This document shows positions 51,501 through 59,815 of a stretch of DNA of 64,000 nt, piece after piece (positions within the stretch are counted from its first letter, which is position 1; each line of letters begins with the position of its first letter). Position numbers and translations under genes: made by a program. This stretch comes from Sciscionella sediminilitoris (GTDB lineage Bacteria > Actinomycetota > Actinomycetes > Mycobacteriales > Pseudonocardiaceae). The stretch covers positions 97,590 to 161,589 of the forward strand of contig NZ_JALM01000034.1 of NCBI RefSeq assembly GCF_000737195.2. Direction: 5' to 3'. The notes beneath the pieces are model-generated. The model saw only the letters and a list, made by a program, of their open reading frames with translations, did no database searches and was not told the DNA's origin.

Positions 51501-53060
51501 GGCGGCGACTCGATCCTGGTGATCCAATTGGTCGCACGGGCACGGGAAGCAGGCCTGGTGATCAGCCCGCGGGACGTGTTCACCGCCCAGGATCCGCGCT
51601 CGCTCGCGGCCCTGGCCCGCACCAGCGAGGAAAACCGGGAGCCCGAGGGAGCGGGTATCGGCGCGCTCACGCCGACCCCGATCATGCGGTGGTTCACCGA
51701 ACTCGGCGAGCCGAGCGGATTCCACCAGTCGATGCTCCTGCGCGGGCCCGCGGGCACCGATCCGGCACGGCTGACCGCGGCACTCGGCGTGGTGCTCGAC
51801 CGGCACGACGCGCTGCGGATGCGCCGGACCGAGGCGGGCGGCTACGAGATCCCCGAACCGGGAAGCGTGGAACCGGCCGCGCTGATGTCCACCGTGTCGG
51901 CCGAGGGACGCGAGCTCCGGGAACTGGTGGCCGAACAGTCCCGTGCCGCGGCGGATTCCCTGCGGTTGGACGGTCCGCTGCTGCGGGCGGTGTGGATCGA
52001 CGCCGGGCCGCGGGAGGGACGGCTGCTGTTGCTCGCGCACCATCTGCTGGTGGACGCGGTGTCCTGGCGGATCCTGCTTCCCGATCTGCTCGCCGCGCTG
52101 GAGGGCCGTCCGCTCGCGCCGGTGCGGACTTCCCTGCGCCGCTGGGGAAAACAGCTCGCCGTGGCCGCGGCCAGCCCGGAACGACTCGCCGAACTGGACG
52201 GCTGGCGGGAGGTACTGCGCGGCGGTGATCCGCTCGCCGGTCCGCGGGGCAGCGCCGCCGGACTGCGCAGGATCGAGGTGGCGCTCGAAGCCGAGCACAC
52301 CGCGCCGCTGCTGGACCGGATTCCCGCGGCATACCACGCGAAACCCAGCGATGTGCTGCTGACCGCGCTCGCCCTGGCGGTGGGACAGTGGCACGACTGC
52401 GCGGGTGAGGTGCTCGTGGAACTCGAAGGGCACGGGCGTGGCGAACTCGCCGAAGGGCTGGACCTGTCTCGCACGGTCGGCTGGTTCACCACGACCCATC
52501 CGGTGCGGCTGAACGCGGGCGAACCACCGTGGCAGGAGGTGCTGGACGGCGGGGAGCTGGTTTCGCGGGCGCTCAAGAACGTCAAGGAGCAGGTGCGCGC
52601 GATGCCCGGGGACGGGATCGGCTACGGGCTGCTGCGCTACCTGAACCCGGTGACCGCGGCCGAGCTTGCCGAAGCACCGAGCCCGCAGCTCGGGTTCAAC
52701 TACCTCGGCAGGGTCGATCCGGGAACGGGCGGAAGCTGGTCGCTCGCCGGGGAAGCGGACGCACTGGTGTCCGGGCTCGATCCGGAAATGCCTGCCCCGC
52801 ACGGGATCCAGATCGACGCGGTGGTGCACGAAGGTTCCGATGGCCCACGGCTGCTGGCAAGCGTCTGGTACGCGAGCGAGCACTTCGACCGCACTGCGAT
52901 CGAGGAGCTGACGCGGCTGTGGAGCGCGGCGCTGCGCGGGATCGCCGAACACGCCGCCGAGGGAGTGCGCGGCGGGCACACCCCTTCGGACATCACGTTG
53001 CTGTCCATGGACCAGGACGAGATCGAGGAGTTCGAGGACGTGCTCGAGGGGGAACAATGA
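42552..53060 (+). CDS. Nonribosomal peptide synthetase 2 (C-A-T, C-A-T, C-A-T-E)
   Basis: This 3502-residue protein has three modules. C5 begins [14 protein letters not shown] and has HHILLDG at 132, the DCL type expected after an E domain. A5 (core near 585) has code DVFCAAIVYK, the same as A1; T5 Ser960. C6 carries AHIAADG (first His replaced by Ala, catalytic His1142 kept). A6 (1615) has code DILQLGLIWK (Gly); T6 Ser1976. C7 (HHIAADG 2147); A7 (2611) has code DAWTVAGVAK, close to Phe-type codes; T7 Ser2987. The E domain follows with HHLLVDA at 3163. I chose the GTG at 42552 (GTGA overlap with NRPS1; GGAGGG five bases upstream) over the ATG at 42540. Confidence 0.93.
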   Translation: MKRSQIEDIWPLSPLQEGLYFHAAYGSDVYTTQIAIDIEGPLDTAAMEEAAGELLRRHPNLRAGFLHESLDKPVQVIAREVRTPWRELDTADPDALAEAERGTPFDLSRPPLLRFVLAHTAPGRARLILTHHHILLDGWSTPLLCAELLGLYSGGTLPQPPSYKQFLAWLKQSDRTMALQVWREYLTGLAGPTLVAGPEPEGGAELPAEVSAKLSAEANARLRAIAQGAGATVNAVVQSAWAVLLARLTGGSDIVFGTVVSGRPAELAGVESMIGLFVNTIPVRVRVPERGSFGELVASCHTGHSSVLGSEHLGLAEIQQAAGTQQLFDTLTVFENYPFDPSTVDQTGELRVAGVRHVDATHYPLVFAVVPGDPMTVRFEYRRSVFSPGWANRLLDRFVTLLENVRADSPVGAMDLLGEGERARLLEEFAGPSREPATATVPALFASSAAEHTGRIAVRGGSGELSYGELDARSNGLAWALIARGIGPGDRVALALGREPELLVALLGILKAGAAYLPIDPGYPAERVAYLLKDARPAALITGRESPHRPDIPVLHPDRTGSVEPVTDADRVRPLRPEHPAYLIYTSGSTGRPKGVLVPHAAVANLVSWAAEAFEPEVFAEVLASTSLNFDVSVFDTLVPLCLGGGIELVADALALAERTHPASLVCAVPSAVSGVLTKAERFPVETLALAGEALPAELVLRLRAAAPGARLANIYGPTEACVYASAWFDDGNPSGHAPIGRPVSGAHAYVLDRGLRPVPPGVPGELYLAGNGLALGYHERPALTAERFVACPWGDRMYRTGDVVRWTESGQLEYLGRADEQVKVRGFRIEPGEIAAAMRAQPGVAEAVVIAEGKTEKRLIGYLVPEAGAEPDPRTVQARLADVLPWYLVPSAMVVLAELPLNPSGKLDRAALPAPDYGGQRGRVPHSPAEAVLAGVFAEVLGVPEVGAEDSFFELGGDSLLAMRVIAKVRLALNAELGVRAVFETPTVAGLAARVTGAGEHTLPPLTAGPRPEHLPLSTAQHRFWFLNRFERGGAAYNMPLVLRLDGDLDTGALATALEDVVARHEILRTVYPERAEGEPYQRILPAQPVLDGEPVDATDLMTELTGFVAHGFDLSAEPPIRARLVRLGAREHVLAVVLAHIAADGGSLAPLAGDLVTAYRARCAGERPGWAPLAVQYADYALWQRELLEGEVVRTQLEYWRERLAGLPVELALPTDRPRPAAPSYAGASLPFELPPDVHARIGVLAREHRVSTFMVVQAGLAVLLAKLGAGSDIPLGSPIAGREDAALDELVGVFVNTVVLRTDVSGDPSFAELLDRVRAADLADYGNARLPFERLVEELNPERALARHPLFQVAISYQNNPAPRFELPGLEVTGLPAPATTAKFDLHFVLGEREGGGGITGVCEYSADLFDESTVDDLLTRLRRLLTAAVTEPGRSIGALDVLDETERDTILHAWNATGTPVRDSTLAELFAASVAATPEAEALDAPGLDGREISLTYRELDEEVAELAGRLGRDGVRQGDVVAVALPRCRELVITLLAVHRGGAAYLPVDPAFPAERIEYLLADQHPAAVVSTAGVELPGDTPRILVEDREPGLPVPEIAGQPGAPAYVLYTSGSTGRPKGVPVAHRSVVNFLDAMTERLPLCAGARMLAVTTVSFDISVLELFGPLCTSGTVILAEAANAVERLATKNVTVAQATPTLWRELLDAELGGVHALVGGEALPEDLAAHLYARCSRVTNLYGPTETTIWSTMSTVDGSRPLIGEPIANTRAYVLDAALRPVPPGVAGELYLAGAGLALGYHERPGLTAQRFVACPWGERMYRTGDLVRWTRSGQLDYLGRTDDQVKLRGFRIELGEVETAMRAYPGVTEAVAAVRANRLVGYFVGTADPGAVRADLAVRLPGQLVPAVVVALDELPRTPNAKIDRAALPAPEVRSGDEGPRTAREGLIAETFAGLLGVPKVGVHDDFFALGGNSVLAMRVAARIGGGIGVREVFEAPTVAELAARTGTRHLAPLRRMDRPSRPPLSAAQYRLWLLDRLQGASATYNMPFALALTGELDPEALRAALDDVLARHESLRTVFGEYAGEPYQLVLDPRQARRELPLVSTKDELLAAANEPFDLAVDPPLRARLLPAGEREHVLLLVVHHIAADGTSLGPLARDLLAAYGARARGREPEQAALPVQYVDYALWQREQLTEEALEAQLGYWRNRLAGAPAELELPADRSRPANPSYAGASVPFELDSDTYAGVRALAREHRVSTFMVVQAGLAVLLAKLGAGSDIPLGSPIAGREDAALDELVGMFVNTVVLRTDVSGDPSFAELLDRVRAADLADFDQAAVPFERLVEELAPQRSLGRPPLAQVMLALSQTELPELHADGITARLEPLEFASARFDLAVNLAESGGLRGVFEYACDLFDEPTVQAMATRLGIVLATVTARPHVRLHEIDVRTEREREPVATGTVLPELGIAELFERAVAAHPDREALATTGESVSYAELDARANRLAHLLAESGIGPEHYVALCLRRGPELITAMLAVAKAGGAYLPLDPDYPADRLAYMCADARPSLAIAEPATEGLLPAGIRVLSPDAATGQPEHAPRRRARIDAPAYLIYTSGSTGRPKGVVITGTGIAGLVAVQREQLRIEGDSRVLQFASPSFDAMFWEFAALLHGATLVLAPAERLLPGPVLAALITEQRVSHATLPPAALPAIEAELPGLRTLVVAGEACPPAVVADWSPGRRMLNGYGPTETTVAVSVSEPLGGPADAARRPPVGHPVPGTRVYVLDRYLCPVPPGVTGELYVAGPSLARGYLGNPGRTAERFLACPDGRRMYRTGDLVRIRPDGQLDYAGRADRQVKLRGFRIELGEIEAVLGGHPEVRAATVVLRAAGPDGPARLVGYVVGDGEADLRAHLARSLPEYMVPAAIMRLPELPLTANGKIDENALPAPEFRGTGTAPAGAREQAMTTAFAEVLGLDRVGVDDGFFDLGGDSILVIQLVARAREAGLVISPRDVFTAQDPRSLAALARTSEENREPEGAGIGALTPTPIMRWFTELGEPSGFHQSMLLRGPAGTDPARLTAALGVVLDRHDALRMRRTEAGGYEIPEPGSVEPAALMSTVSAEGRELRELVAEQSRAAADSLRLDGPLLRAVWIDAGPREGRLLLLAHHLLVDAVSWRILLPDLLAALEGRPLAPVRTSLRRWGKQLAVAAASPERLAELDGWREVLRGGDPLAGPRGSAAGLRRIEVALEAEHTAPLLDRIPAAYHAKPSDVLLTALALAVGQWHDCAGEVLVELEGHGRGELAEGLDLSRTVGWFTTTHPVRLNAGEPPWQEVLDGGELVSRALKNVKEQVRAMPGDGIGYGLLRYLNPVTAAELAEAPSPQLGFNYLGRVDPGTGGSWSLAGEADALVSGLDPEMPAPHGIQIDAVVHEGSDGPRLLASVWYASEHFDRTAIEELTRLWSAALRGIAEHAAEGVRGGHTPSDITLLSMDQDEIEEFEDVLEGEQ
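46289..46533 (+). repeat. 245-bp near-identical repeat, copy 1 (C6 domain)
   Basis: Matches 49307-49551 with two mismatches (near 46438-46440, Val versus Met codon). It encodes the C-domain stretch with [18 protein letters not shown] and [19 protein letters not shown]. The first two thirds use T/G-ending codons, unlike the flanks. Confidence 0.9.
49307..49551 (+). repeat. 245-bp near-identical repeat, copy 2 (C7 domain)
   Basis: Second copy of the 46289-46533 block, offset 3018 bp (1006 codons). Sequence before and after is only ordinarily similar between C6 and C7, so this looks like a local conversion tract. Confidence 0.9.
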
Positions 53061-53134
53061 GCGAGTTTGCGAGCGAACCATCGACACAGCACCCGCGTGA
53101 CGCGCCGAGCTCGCCCAGGGAGCGAGCGCGATGA
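53057..53134 (+). repeat. MIRU-like 78-nt unit with micro-ORF between NRPS2 and NRPS3
   Basis: The unit begins with ATGA overlapping the NRPS2 stop and ends with ATGA overlapping the NRPS3 start. Between them it encodes a 25-residue micro-ORF starting [11 protein letters not shown]. Its first ~35 nt match the tandem units at 57083 (AGCGAGYTTGCGAGCGAACC). The arrangement keeps translational coupling through the insertion. It resembles mycobacterial MIRUs, which also carry small frames overlapping flanking stop and start codons. The peptide itself may have no function. Confidence 0.75.
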
Positions 53135-56100
53135 CCGGCAAGCTGGCGGACATCTGGCCGCTTTCCCCGCTGCAGGAGGGAATGTTCTTCCACGCCGAGG
53201 ACAGCGCACCCGGCGCGGACGTGTACACCTCGCAGCTGGTGGTGCATCTGGAGGGGAGGGTGGACCCGCCCGCCATGCGCGCGGCCGCGGACGCGGTGCT
53301 GGCCAGACATCCCGGGCTGCGGGCGAGTTTCCGCCGCCGCAAGACCGGCCAGCCGGTGCAGCTGATCGCACGCGAATGCCGTGCCCCGTGGCGGGAAACC
53401 GAGACCGCGGACCTCACCGCGCTCGCGGAGACCGAGCGGGAGACCGGATTCGCGCTCGGTAACGGGCCGCTACTGCGGTTCGTGCTCGCCCGCACCGGGC
53501 CCGGGTACGCGCTCGTGCTCACCTGCCACCACTTGCTGGTGGACGGCTGGTCCATGCCGGTGCTCGCCGAGGAGTTCTTCGCGCACTACCTCGGCGCGGA
53601 CCGGCTGCCGCCTGCACCTTCGTACAAGGAATTCCTTGCCTGGTATGCGAATCAGGACACGGCGGCGGCGCGTGCGGCCTGGCGGGAGCATCTCGCGGGG
53701 CTCGACGGACCGACCCTGCTGGCCCCCGGTTCCGGGACGCAGCGGCCGCGGCAGCTGACCCGGACCCTGGACGCGGCCCCGTTCACCGAGCTCGCCCGGC
53801 GCAGCGGGGTGACCATGGCGACCGTGCTGCAGACGGGCTGGGCGGTGCTGCTCGGCAGGCTCACCGGCCGCACGGATGTGGTGTTCGGCTCGGTGAACTC
53901 CGGCCGGCCCGCGGAACTGGCCGGGGTGGAACGCATGGTCGGGCTGTTCGTCAACACTGTCCCGATGCGGGTGCGGATCCGCGAGGCGGAGAGCTTCACC
54001 GCGCTGCTCGCCAGGGTGCACCGGGAGCGGAACAGCCTGCTCGGTAAGGATTTCCTCGGACTGGCCGACATCCAGCAGGTGGCGGGCGCCGAGCGGCTGT
54101 TCGACACGATCACCGCTTTCGAGAACTACCCGGCGCCGAACGTCACCGGCTCGCTCGGCGAACTGCGGGTGGGCGCGGTGGAACTCACCGATGCCGCACA
54201 CTATCCGGTCACCCTCGTCGCGGCTGTCGGGGAGCGGCTGTGGCTACGGCTGGATCATCGGCCGGACGTGGTGCCGGAGGCGGCGGCCCATGCGCTGTTC
54301 GATCGGCTCGAGCGGCTGCTGCACGCGGTGGCGAACCGGCCGGGAGACCCCTTGGCCCGCCTGGACATTCTCACCCCGGCCGAACACGAACGGGCGCACA
54401 CACCGCCGCGCGCGGGTGCGGAGCCGCGCACGCTCGGCGAGCTGCTGAGCGCGGCGGCGCGGCGGAATCCGGAAGTGCCCGCGGTACGCGAGAACGGCAC
54501 CGAACTGCGGTACGCGGAGCTGGACGCGCGGGCGAACGGGCTCGCGCACGAAATCGCCGCGCGGGGAGCCGGTCCGGAGGATCTGGTCGCGGTGCTGCTG
54601 CCACGCGGAACCGCGCAGCTGACCGCGGTGTGGGCGATCGCCAAGGCGGGCGCCGCCGTGCTGCCCATCGATCCGGAACTGCCCCGTGAACGGGTGCGCG
54701 GCATTCTCGCCGAGGCGCAGCCGGTGCTCGGGATCAGCGAGGGCGCACTCGCCGCCGGGCTGGACGGCACCTGGCTCGGCCCGGTGTTCCCCGCCCGGCC
54801 GGAAGCTCCGGTTTCCGTGGCACGCCCGGAAAACACCGCCTACGCCATCTACACCTCGGGCTCGACCGGAATGCCCAAGGGCGTGCTGGTCACGCATTCC
54901 GGGCTCGCCGCCCTCGCCGAGCACATCCGGGAGCACGCCGGGATTCGTGCCGGATCCCGCACCCTTGCGTTCGCCTCGCCCAGCTTCGACGCTTCGGTGC
55001 TCGAACTGCTGCTCGCCGCGCATACCGGATCGACCATGGTGATCGCGGGGCCGGAGCTCTACGGCGGTCCGGGGCTGGCCGAACTGCTCGAACGGGAACG
55101 GGTGGACGCGGCCTTCCTCACCCCGTCCGCGCTGAGCAGCCTGCCCGCCACGGAACTCGGCATCGGCACCCTGCTGCTCGGCGGGGAGCCGCTCGGCGCC
55201 GACGCGGTGCGCCGCTGGGCGATCGGGCGCCGCCTGCTCAACGTGTACGGGCCGACCGAGACCACGGTGTTCAGCCTCACCGCCACGCTCGCGGAGCGGG
55301 ATCCGGTGCATCTGGGCGAGCCCATTCCAGGGACCGGAACACTCGTGCTCGACGGCGCGCTGCGACCGGTGCCCGACGGCGTGACCGGGGAGCTCTACCT
55401 GACCGGTGCGCGGGCCGGGATCGCCCGCGGCTACCTGGGCCGCCCGGGCCTGACCGCGAGCCGGTTCGTGGCCTGTCCGTCCGGCGGGCGGATGTACCGC
55501 ACCGGCGATCTGGTGCGCCGCGACGATGCGGGCCGGCTGGAGTACCTGGGGCGCGCGGACGGCCAGGTGAAGCTGCGCGGGCACCGGATCGAACTCGGCG
55601 AGATCGAGGCCGTGCTCGCCGAACAGGACGGGGTGGCCGGGGCGGCCTGCGTGGTACACGAGGGTGCCCACGGCGGGCAGCTGATCGGCTACGTGGTTCC
55701 GGTGGACCGGATGCCGGGAAGCGAGCGGCTGCGCGGTGACCTCGAACGGCGCCTGCCGTACTACATGGTGCCCGCGGCGTTCGTGGAGTTGGACCGGCTG
55801 CCGCGCACCGTGCAGGGCAAGCTGGATCGCGAACGGCTGCCCGCACCGGGGCGTGCGGCGGCGAAGGGCAGGGCACCGCGCAGCCCGCTCGAACACCGGC
55901 TGGCCGCGTTGTTCGCCGAACTGCTGGGCATCGAGGAGGTCGGCGCCGAGGAAGGGTTCTTCGAGCTCGGTGGCACCTCGCTGCTCGCGACCAGGCTCGC
56001 CGCCCGCGCCCGCACCGAACTGGGGATCGAGGTACCCATCCGCGCCCTGTTCGAGGCCTCCACCGTGGCCCGGCTCGCCGCGCGGCTCGACGAGCAGGGC

Positions 56101-56877
56101 GAGACCGAACCGCCGCTGGAGCCGGTGCTGGAACTGCGCACCGAGGGGGCGGGGGAGCCGCTGTTCTGCGTGCATCCCGCGGTGGCCCTCTCCTGGTGTT
56201 ACAGCGGACTGCTCGGGCACGTCGACGGTCCGGTGTACGGCCTGCAGGCGCGCGGTATCGCCGAACAGGAGCCGTTGCCGGGCACCCTCACCGAGGCGGC
56301 GCACGACTACGCGGAGCGGATGCGCGCGCTCGCACCCGGTCCGTACCGCTTGCTCGGCTGGTCGGTCGGTGGACTGCTCGCGCACGCGATCGCCGCCCGG
56401 TTGCGGGAGCTCGGCGAGCGGGTGGAACTGCTGGCGCTGATGGACGCCTACCCGATGCGTGCCCACGGTGCGGCCCTCGGTGATCCGGATGTGGGTATCG
56501 CGCGGCTCGCCAGGGACCTGGGGTTCACCCCCGCCGGGGATGGGCTGGACGCGGCGGGCGCGGCCCGGATGCTCACCGGGGCGGGCGGGGTGTTCGCCGG
56601 GCTGCGGGCCGAGCACATCGAGCGGATGTACGCCGCGTACCTGAATCTCAATCACATCGCGCGCACGCATGAGCCTCCGTACTATGACGGGGACATGCTG
56701 CTGTTCGCCGCGGCACGGCGGGCCGGGGAGGTACCGGCGAGTCATACGGACTGGAAGCCGTACGTCGCGGGGGACATCGAGGTGTGCGAGGTCGACTGCA
56801 CGCATGCGGAGATGACCGAGCAGGGACCGCTCGCCGTGATCGGCGCGCGGCTGGCGCAGAGGAAGGGAAGAGCATGA
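53131..56877 (+). CDS. Nonribosomal peptide synthetase 3 (C-A-T-TE), termination module
   Basis: The 1248-residue protein holds the last module. C8 starts [14 protein letters not shown] with HHLLVDG at 133 (DCL type, matching the upstream E domain). A8 (YTSGSTG at 574) has code DALFLGVVFK, nearest to Val/Ile-type pockets; T8 Ser950 lies in GGTSLLA. A type I thioesterase follows (about 1010-1248) with Ser1078 in GWSVGG, an Asp in LMDAYP and His in CTHAEM, releasing the peptide by hydrolysis or cyclisation. Several Ser/Thr hydroxyls in the chain could serve as ring-closing nucleophiles (inference). The start overlaps the MIRU-like micro-ORF stop (ATGA) and the end overlaps mbtH (ATGA). Confidence 0.93.
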   Translation: MTGKLADIWPLSPLQEGMFFHAEDSAPGADVYTSQLVVHLEGRVDPPAMRAAADAVLARHPGLRASFRRRKTGQPVQLIARECRAPWRETETADLTALAETERETGFALGNGPLLRFVLARTGPGYALVLTCHHLLVDGWSMPVLAEEFFAHYLGADRLPPAPSYKEFLAWYANQDTAAARAAWREHLAGLDGPTLLAPGSGTQRPRQLTRTLDAAPFTELARRSGVTMATVLQTGWAVLLGRLTGRTDVVFGSVNSGRPAELAGVERMVGLFVNTVPMRVRIREAESFTALLARVHRERNSLLGKDFLGLADIQQVAGAERLFDTITAFENYPAPNVTGSLGELRVGAVELTDAAHYPVTLVAAVGERLWLRLDHRPDVVPEAAAHALFDRLERLLHAVANRPGDPLARLDILTPAEHERAHTPPRAGAEPRTLGELLSAAARRNPEVPAVRENGTELRYAELDARANGLAHEIAARGAGPEDLVAVLLPRGTAQLTAVWAIAKAGAAVLPIDPELPRERVRGILAEAQPVLGISEGALAAGLDGTWLGPVFPARPEAPVSVARPENTAYAIYTSGSTGMPKGVLVTHSGLAALAEHIREHAGIRAGSRTLAFASPSFDASVLELLLAAHTGSTMVIAGPELYGGPGLAELLERERVDAAFLTPSALSSLPATELGIGTLLLGGEPLGADAVRRWAIGRRLLNVYGPTETTVFSLTATLAERDPVHLGEPIPGTGTLVLDGALRPVPDGVTGELYLTGARAGIARGYLGRPGLTASRFVACPSGGRMYRTGDLVRRDDAGRLEYLGRADGQVKLRGHRIELGEIEAVLAEQDGVAGAACVVHEGAHGGQLIGYVVPVDRMPGSERLRGDLERRLPYYMVPAAFVELDRLPRTVQGKLDRERLPAPGRAAAKGRAPRSPLEHRLAALFAELLGIEEVGAEEGFFELGGTSLLATRLAARARTELGIEVPIRALFEASTVARLAARLDEQGETEPPLEPVLELRTEGAGEPLFCVHPAVALSWCYSGLLGHVDGPVYGLQARGIAEQEPLPGTLTEAAHDYAERMRALAPGPYRLLGWSVGGLLAHAIAARLRELGERVELLALMDAYPMRAHGAALGDPDVGIARLARDLGFTPAGDGLDAAGAARMLTGAGGVFAGLRAEHIERMYAAYLNLNHIARTHEPPYYDGDMLLFAAARRAGEVPASHTDWKPYVAGDIEVCEVDCTHAEMTEQGPLAVIGARLAQRKGRA

Positions 56878-57086
56878 CCAACCCGTTCGAGGACCCCGAC
56901 GGCAGCTACTACGTTCTGGTCAACGAGGAAGGCCAGCACTCCCTGTGGCCGAACTTCGTGGATGTGCCCGAGGGCTGGACCGTGGTGCACGGCGAGGACA
57001 CCAGGGACGCCTGCCTCGAGTACGTCGAACGCAACTGGACGGACATGCGGCCGAACAGCCTGATCCAGGCGATGGAGGATTCGTGA
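56874..57086 (+). CDS. MbtH-like protein
   Basis: This 70-residue protein is a typical MbtH family member: [37 protein letters not shown] and [14 protein letters not shown], including the invariant Trp residues. MbtH proteins bind the A-domain core and are needed for solubility or activity of many NRPS adenylation domains. The ATG overlaps the NRPS3 stop. The stop TGA overlaps the GTG of the repeat micro-ORF at 57083. Confidence 0.97.
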   Translation: MTNPFEDPDGSYYVLVNEEGQHSLWPNFVDVPEGWTVVHGEDTRDACLEYVERNWTDMRPNSLIQAMEDS

Positions 57087-57241
57087 GCGAGCTTGCGAGC
57101 GAACCATTGGGTACAGCAGCGCCGCTCGCGGGCTTGACGAGCGCCAGCGAGGAGGGCGTGGCGAGCGAGCTTGCGAGCGAACCATTGGGCACAGCAGCGC
57201 CGCTCGCGGGCCTGACGAGCGCCAGCGAGGAGGATTCGTGA
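57083..57241 (+). repeat. Tandem pair of MIRU-like 78-nt units with 52-residue micro-ORF
   Basis: Two 78-nt units (starting 57083 and 57161) are identical over about 68 nt except for two silent changes. Both encode [20 protein letters not shown] in one frame opening with GTGA on the mbtH stop and closing with GTGA on the thioesterase start. A 19-bp direct repeat, GGAGGATTCGTGAGCGAGC (57074-57092 and 57229-57247), flanks the insertion and restores the ribosome-binding site of the next gene. Each unit can form a hairpin (57091-57101 with 57123-57133, 11 bp with two G-U pairs; the same 78 nt later). Confidence 0.82.
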
Positions 57242-57981
57242 GCGAGCAGGGGACCGCGCGTCGTTCGACCTGGCTGCGGTGCTATTTCCCGCGCCCCGGC
57301 GCCGAGCTCCGGCTGGTGTGCTTCCCGCACGCGGGCGGTTCCGCGCCGTTCTTCCGGGCGTGGCAGCAGGAGATCAGCGAGTCCGTCGAGGTGCACGCGG
57401 TCGCGTATCCGGGAAGGGCCGAGCGGTTCACCGAGCCGCTGGTCGAGGACGCCCCGTTGATGGTCGCCGAGCTCGCGGGTGAACTGGAAGCCCTGCGGGA
57501 CAAGCCGATCGCCCTGTTCGGGCACAGCATGGGGGCCTTCATCGCGTACGAGACGGCGCAGACCGTCGGCGGGATCGCCCACCTGTTCCTCTCCGGTGCG
57601 AACGCCCCGCATCTGCGCTCGGGATTCCCCACGCTGCTGGATCCCGACGACGAGGTGCTGGTCCGCAACATCACCTCGCTCGGTGGTTCGGCGAGCGAGA
57701 TCCTCGCCGATCCGGAGATCCGGGAGCTCGTGGTGCCCGCGCTGCGCAGCGATCTGCAGCTCGCCGAGGGGTATGTGGACGGGCACTCCGGAAAGCTCTC
57801 CTGCCCGATCACCGCGCTGCTCGGTACCGAGGACGACCGCACGCGCCTGGACTCGGTGCGCGGCTGGGCGGAGTACACCACGGGCCCGTTCGCGCTGCGG
57901 GAGTACCAGGGGGACCACTTCTACCTGGAGGAGCACCGGGCGGACCTGCTCACCGAGCTCGCCGCGACGCTGACCGGCTGA
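57238..57981 (+). CDS. Type II thioesterase
   Basis: The 247-residue alpha/beta hydrolase opens with RLVCFPHAGGSAPFFRAW and has the nucleophile elbow FGHSMGAF (Ser near residue 99). The acid residue lies in LLGTEDDRT and the catalytic His in YQGDHFYLEEH. This is the external editing thioesterase of NRPS/PKS clusters, which removes misloaded groups from carrier proteins. AGGAGG directly before the GTG supports the start. It is the last gene of the NRPS operon; a new regulator begins 70 nt downstream. Confidence 0.95.
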   Translation: MSEQGTARRSTWLRCYFPRPGAELRLVCFPHAGGSAPFFRAWQQEISESVEVHAVAYPGRAERFTEPLVEDAPLMVAELAGELEALRDKPIALFGHSMGAFIAYETAQTVGGIAHLFLSGANAPHLRSGFPTLLDPDDEVLVRNITSLGGSASEILADPEIRELVVPALRSDLQLAEGYVDGHSGKLSCPITALLGTEDDRTRLDSVRGWAEYTTGPFALREYQGDHFYLEEHRADLLTELAATLTG

Positions 57982-58034
57982 GCAACGGCGGCATCCGGCC
58001 CGCGCGGATCGAACTGGCGTGACACTCGGGTTGC

Positions 58035-58050
58035 GGTTACATTGGTAACC
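58035..58050. promoter_or_regulatory. Palindromic TetR-type operator abutting the start codon
   Basis: GGTTAC-ATTG-GTAACC is a perfect 6-bp dyad with a 4-nt spacer ending directly at the ATG of the TetR gene. Repressor bound there would cover the transcription start, giving autoregulation. No ribosome-binding site fits between the dyad and the ATG, so the transcript may be leaderless. Confidence 0.72.
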
Positions 58051-58866
58051 ATGTCAGATGTCGATGTGGTGCCCGCCGAGCTCGTGCGAGCGGCGATCCG
58101 CGCGGCCGAAGCGAGCGGTCAGGACGTCGCCGAGGTTTCGCTGCCCGCGGTGGCCGCCGAGGCGGGGATCTCCCGGAGCACGCTGGTGCGCCGCCTTGGT
58201 GGATCCCGCCGGGCACTGGACGCGGCGGTGCGCGCCGCGGGAGTGGATCCTGGGGGACGCGAGCCCGTGCGGGAGCGGGCGATCCGGGCCGCCGCCGTGC
58301 TGATCGGTGAACAGGGCCTGGCCGCGACCACTCTGGAGGCGGTGGCGCGGGCCGCCGAGTGTTCGGTGCACAGCCTGCACGTCACCTTCCGCGGGCGGGA
58401 CGGCCTGCTCGCGGAAGTCTACGAGAGCTACACCCCGCTGTTCGACATCGAGGCCATTCTGGCGCGCTCCGGCGAAGACCTGCGGCAGACGGTGTGCGCG
58501 GTCTACCGGGCGTTCGTGACCGGTCTGACCCGGCAGCCACGGGTGGCGCCCGCGCTGCTCGCCGACGCGCTGAGCCGCCCGGACGGGGCGGCGGGCCGGC
58601 TCATCGAGCAGTACTTCCCCCGGGCCATGGCGGGCATCGGCGACTGGCTGCGGGAGGAGATGCGCGCGGGACGGATCGGCAGGCGGCCACTGCTGCCGCT
58701 GCTGAGCCAGCTTCTGGGACCGATCCTGTTGTATCTGGTGTCCGGACGGCTGCTCGGCAGCGGTCCGGCAGCCGAAGGTCCCGAGCTCGACCAGGCCTGC
58801 GTGGAGCTCGCCGAGCTGTTCGTGCGCGCGGTGGCGCCGTCCGGGAACACCCGAGGAGGAAGCTGA
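58051..58866 (+). CDS. TetR-family regulator with two helix-turn-helix segments
   Basis: The 271-residue protein has an N-terminal HTH-like segment (about 10-55: VSLPAVAAEAGISRSTLVRR) and then a standard TetR N-terminal domain (about 72-120: RAAAVLIGEQGLAATTLEAV, continuing VARAAECSVHSLHVTFRGRDGLL). An all-helical ligand and dimerisation region follows (about 125-260). Two consecutive TetR-like HTHs in one chain are unusual; this may be an internal duplication or an alternative start upstream of the true domain. The operator overlaps its promoter. It is coupled to the methyltransferase-like gene (TGATG). Confidence 0.85.
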   Translation: MSDVDVVPAELVRAAIRAAEASGQDVAEVSLPAVAAEAGISRSTLVRRLGGSRRALDAAVRAAGVDPGGREPVRERAIRAAAVLIGEQGLAATTLEAVARAAECSVHSLHVTFRGRDGLLAEVYESYTPLFDIEAILARSGEDLRQTVCAVYRAFVTGLTRQPRVAPALLADALSRPDGAAGRLIEQYFPRAMAGIGDWLREEMRAGRIGRRPLLPLLSQLLGPILLYLVSGRLLGSGPAAEGPELDQACVELAELFVRAVAPSGNTRGGS

Positions 58867-59387
58867 TGCAGAAGTCGAAGGCGGCGCTGTTGAGCGGAGC
58901 GTTCTACATCGCGGCCCCGGGGACCGTCGTCGGCCTGATCCCCTGGCTGATCACCCGGTGGCGGTTCCGTCGCCCGCTGCCGGGCTGGGGCGCCGCCCGG
59001 GTCACCGGCGCGGTGCTGATCGCGGCCGGACTGGTCCCGGCGACCTCGGCGTTCGCCGAGTTCGTCAAGGCCGAGGGCACCCCGATCCCGGCCGCCCCGA
59101 CCGAGCGCCTGGTGGTGACGGGGTTCAACCGGTACGTGCGCAATCCGATGTACGTGGGGCTGCTGCTGGCCATCCTCGGCCAGGCGCTGCTGTTCGGGAA
59201 TTTCCGGCTGCTGATCTATGCGGCCGCGGCGGCCACGGCCCCCGCGGCGTTCGTGCACTGGTACGAGGAACCGACCCTGGCCCGCCGATTCGGTGCCGAA
59301 TACGAGGAGTACCGGCGCGCGGTGCCCGCCTTCCGGCCCCGGCTGCGTCCCTGGACCCCCGAACCGGCCGAGCGCACGCACGCCTGA
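58866..59387 (+). CDS. Isoprenylcysteine methyltransferase-like membrane protein
   Basis: The 173-residue protein has about four membrane spans and the PEMT/ICMT-type signature: GFNRYVRNPMYVGLLLAILG near residues 83-102, then HWYEEPTLARRFGAEYEEYR (about 133-152). The RNPMY and EEP...F...YEEY elements form the S-adenosylmethionine site in this superfamily. The substrate in bacteria is usually unknown; small lipids or phenols are possible. It shares an operon with the TetR repressor upstream, whose likely target it is. Confidence 0.82.
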   Translation: MQKSKAALLSGAFYIAAPGTVVGLIPWLITRWRFRRPLPGWGAARVTGAVLIAAGLVPATSAFAEFVKAEGTPIPAAPTERLVVTGFNRYVRNPMYVGLLLAILGQALLFGNFRLLIYAAAAATAPAAFVHWYEEPTLARRFGAEYEEYRRAVPAFRPRLRPWTPEPAERTHA

Positions 59388-59419
59388 CCGGACCATCGAT
59401 CCTCCGAAGGGAGCCCGCG

Positions 59420-59812
59420 ATGCCCCTGTCCACCCGGCTCGCCCGGTTCAACCGGACCGTCACCAACCCCATCCTAGGCCGCCTCGCGCCGTGGTGTCCC
59501 GCCTTCGGGGTGATCTACCACCGCGGACGGCGTTCCGGGCGGGAGTACCACAACCCGATCTGCGTGTTCCGCCGTCGCGACGGGCACCCGGGATTCGTGG
59601 TGGCGCTGACCTACGGATCCCGCACCGACTGGGTGCGCAATGTGCTCGCCGCCGGGGAGTGCGAACTGGTCACCCGTCGCCGGAGGCACCGGCTGACCGA
59701 GCCCGCGCTCACCGTGGAGCCCGACCGTGCCGCGGTGCCGGCACCCGTTCGCGTCGTGCTCACCCTCGCCAAGGTCACCGAATTCCTGTACCTGTCGCCC
59801 GCGCGCGAGTAG
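59420..59812 (+). CDS. F420-dependent nitroreductase/quinone reductase-like protein
   Basis: The 130-residue split-barrel protein belongs to the deazaflavin-dependent (Ddn-like) family. HRGRRSGREYHNPI (about 34-47) and ALTYGSRTDWVRNVLAAGEC (about 61-80) match the F420-binding core. Such enzymes use reduced F420 to reduce quinones or nitro groups. GAAGGGAG before the ATG supports the start. It probably belongs to the TetR/methyltransferase operon. FO synthase, which makes the deazaflavin precursor, is encoded 1.6 kb downstream. Confidence 0.85.
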   Translation: MPLSTRLARFNRTVTNPILGRLAPWCPAFGVIYHRGRRSGREYHNPICVFRRRDGHPGFVVALTYGSRTDWVRNVLAAGECELVTRRRRHRLTEPALTVEPDRAAVPAPVRVVLTLAKVTEFLYLSPARE

Positions 59813-59815
59813 CCA

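Noticed and set aside
53057..53134. Micro-[11 protein letters not shown]... as a functional peptide gene
   Set aside because: Its sequence follows the repeat unit and differs in the second half from the 57083 units; the coupling role of the DNA explains it better than a conserved peptide.
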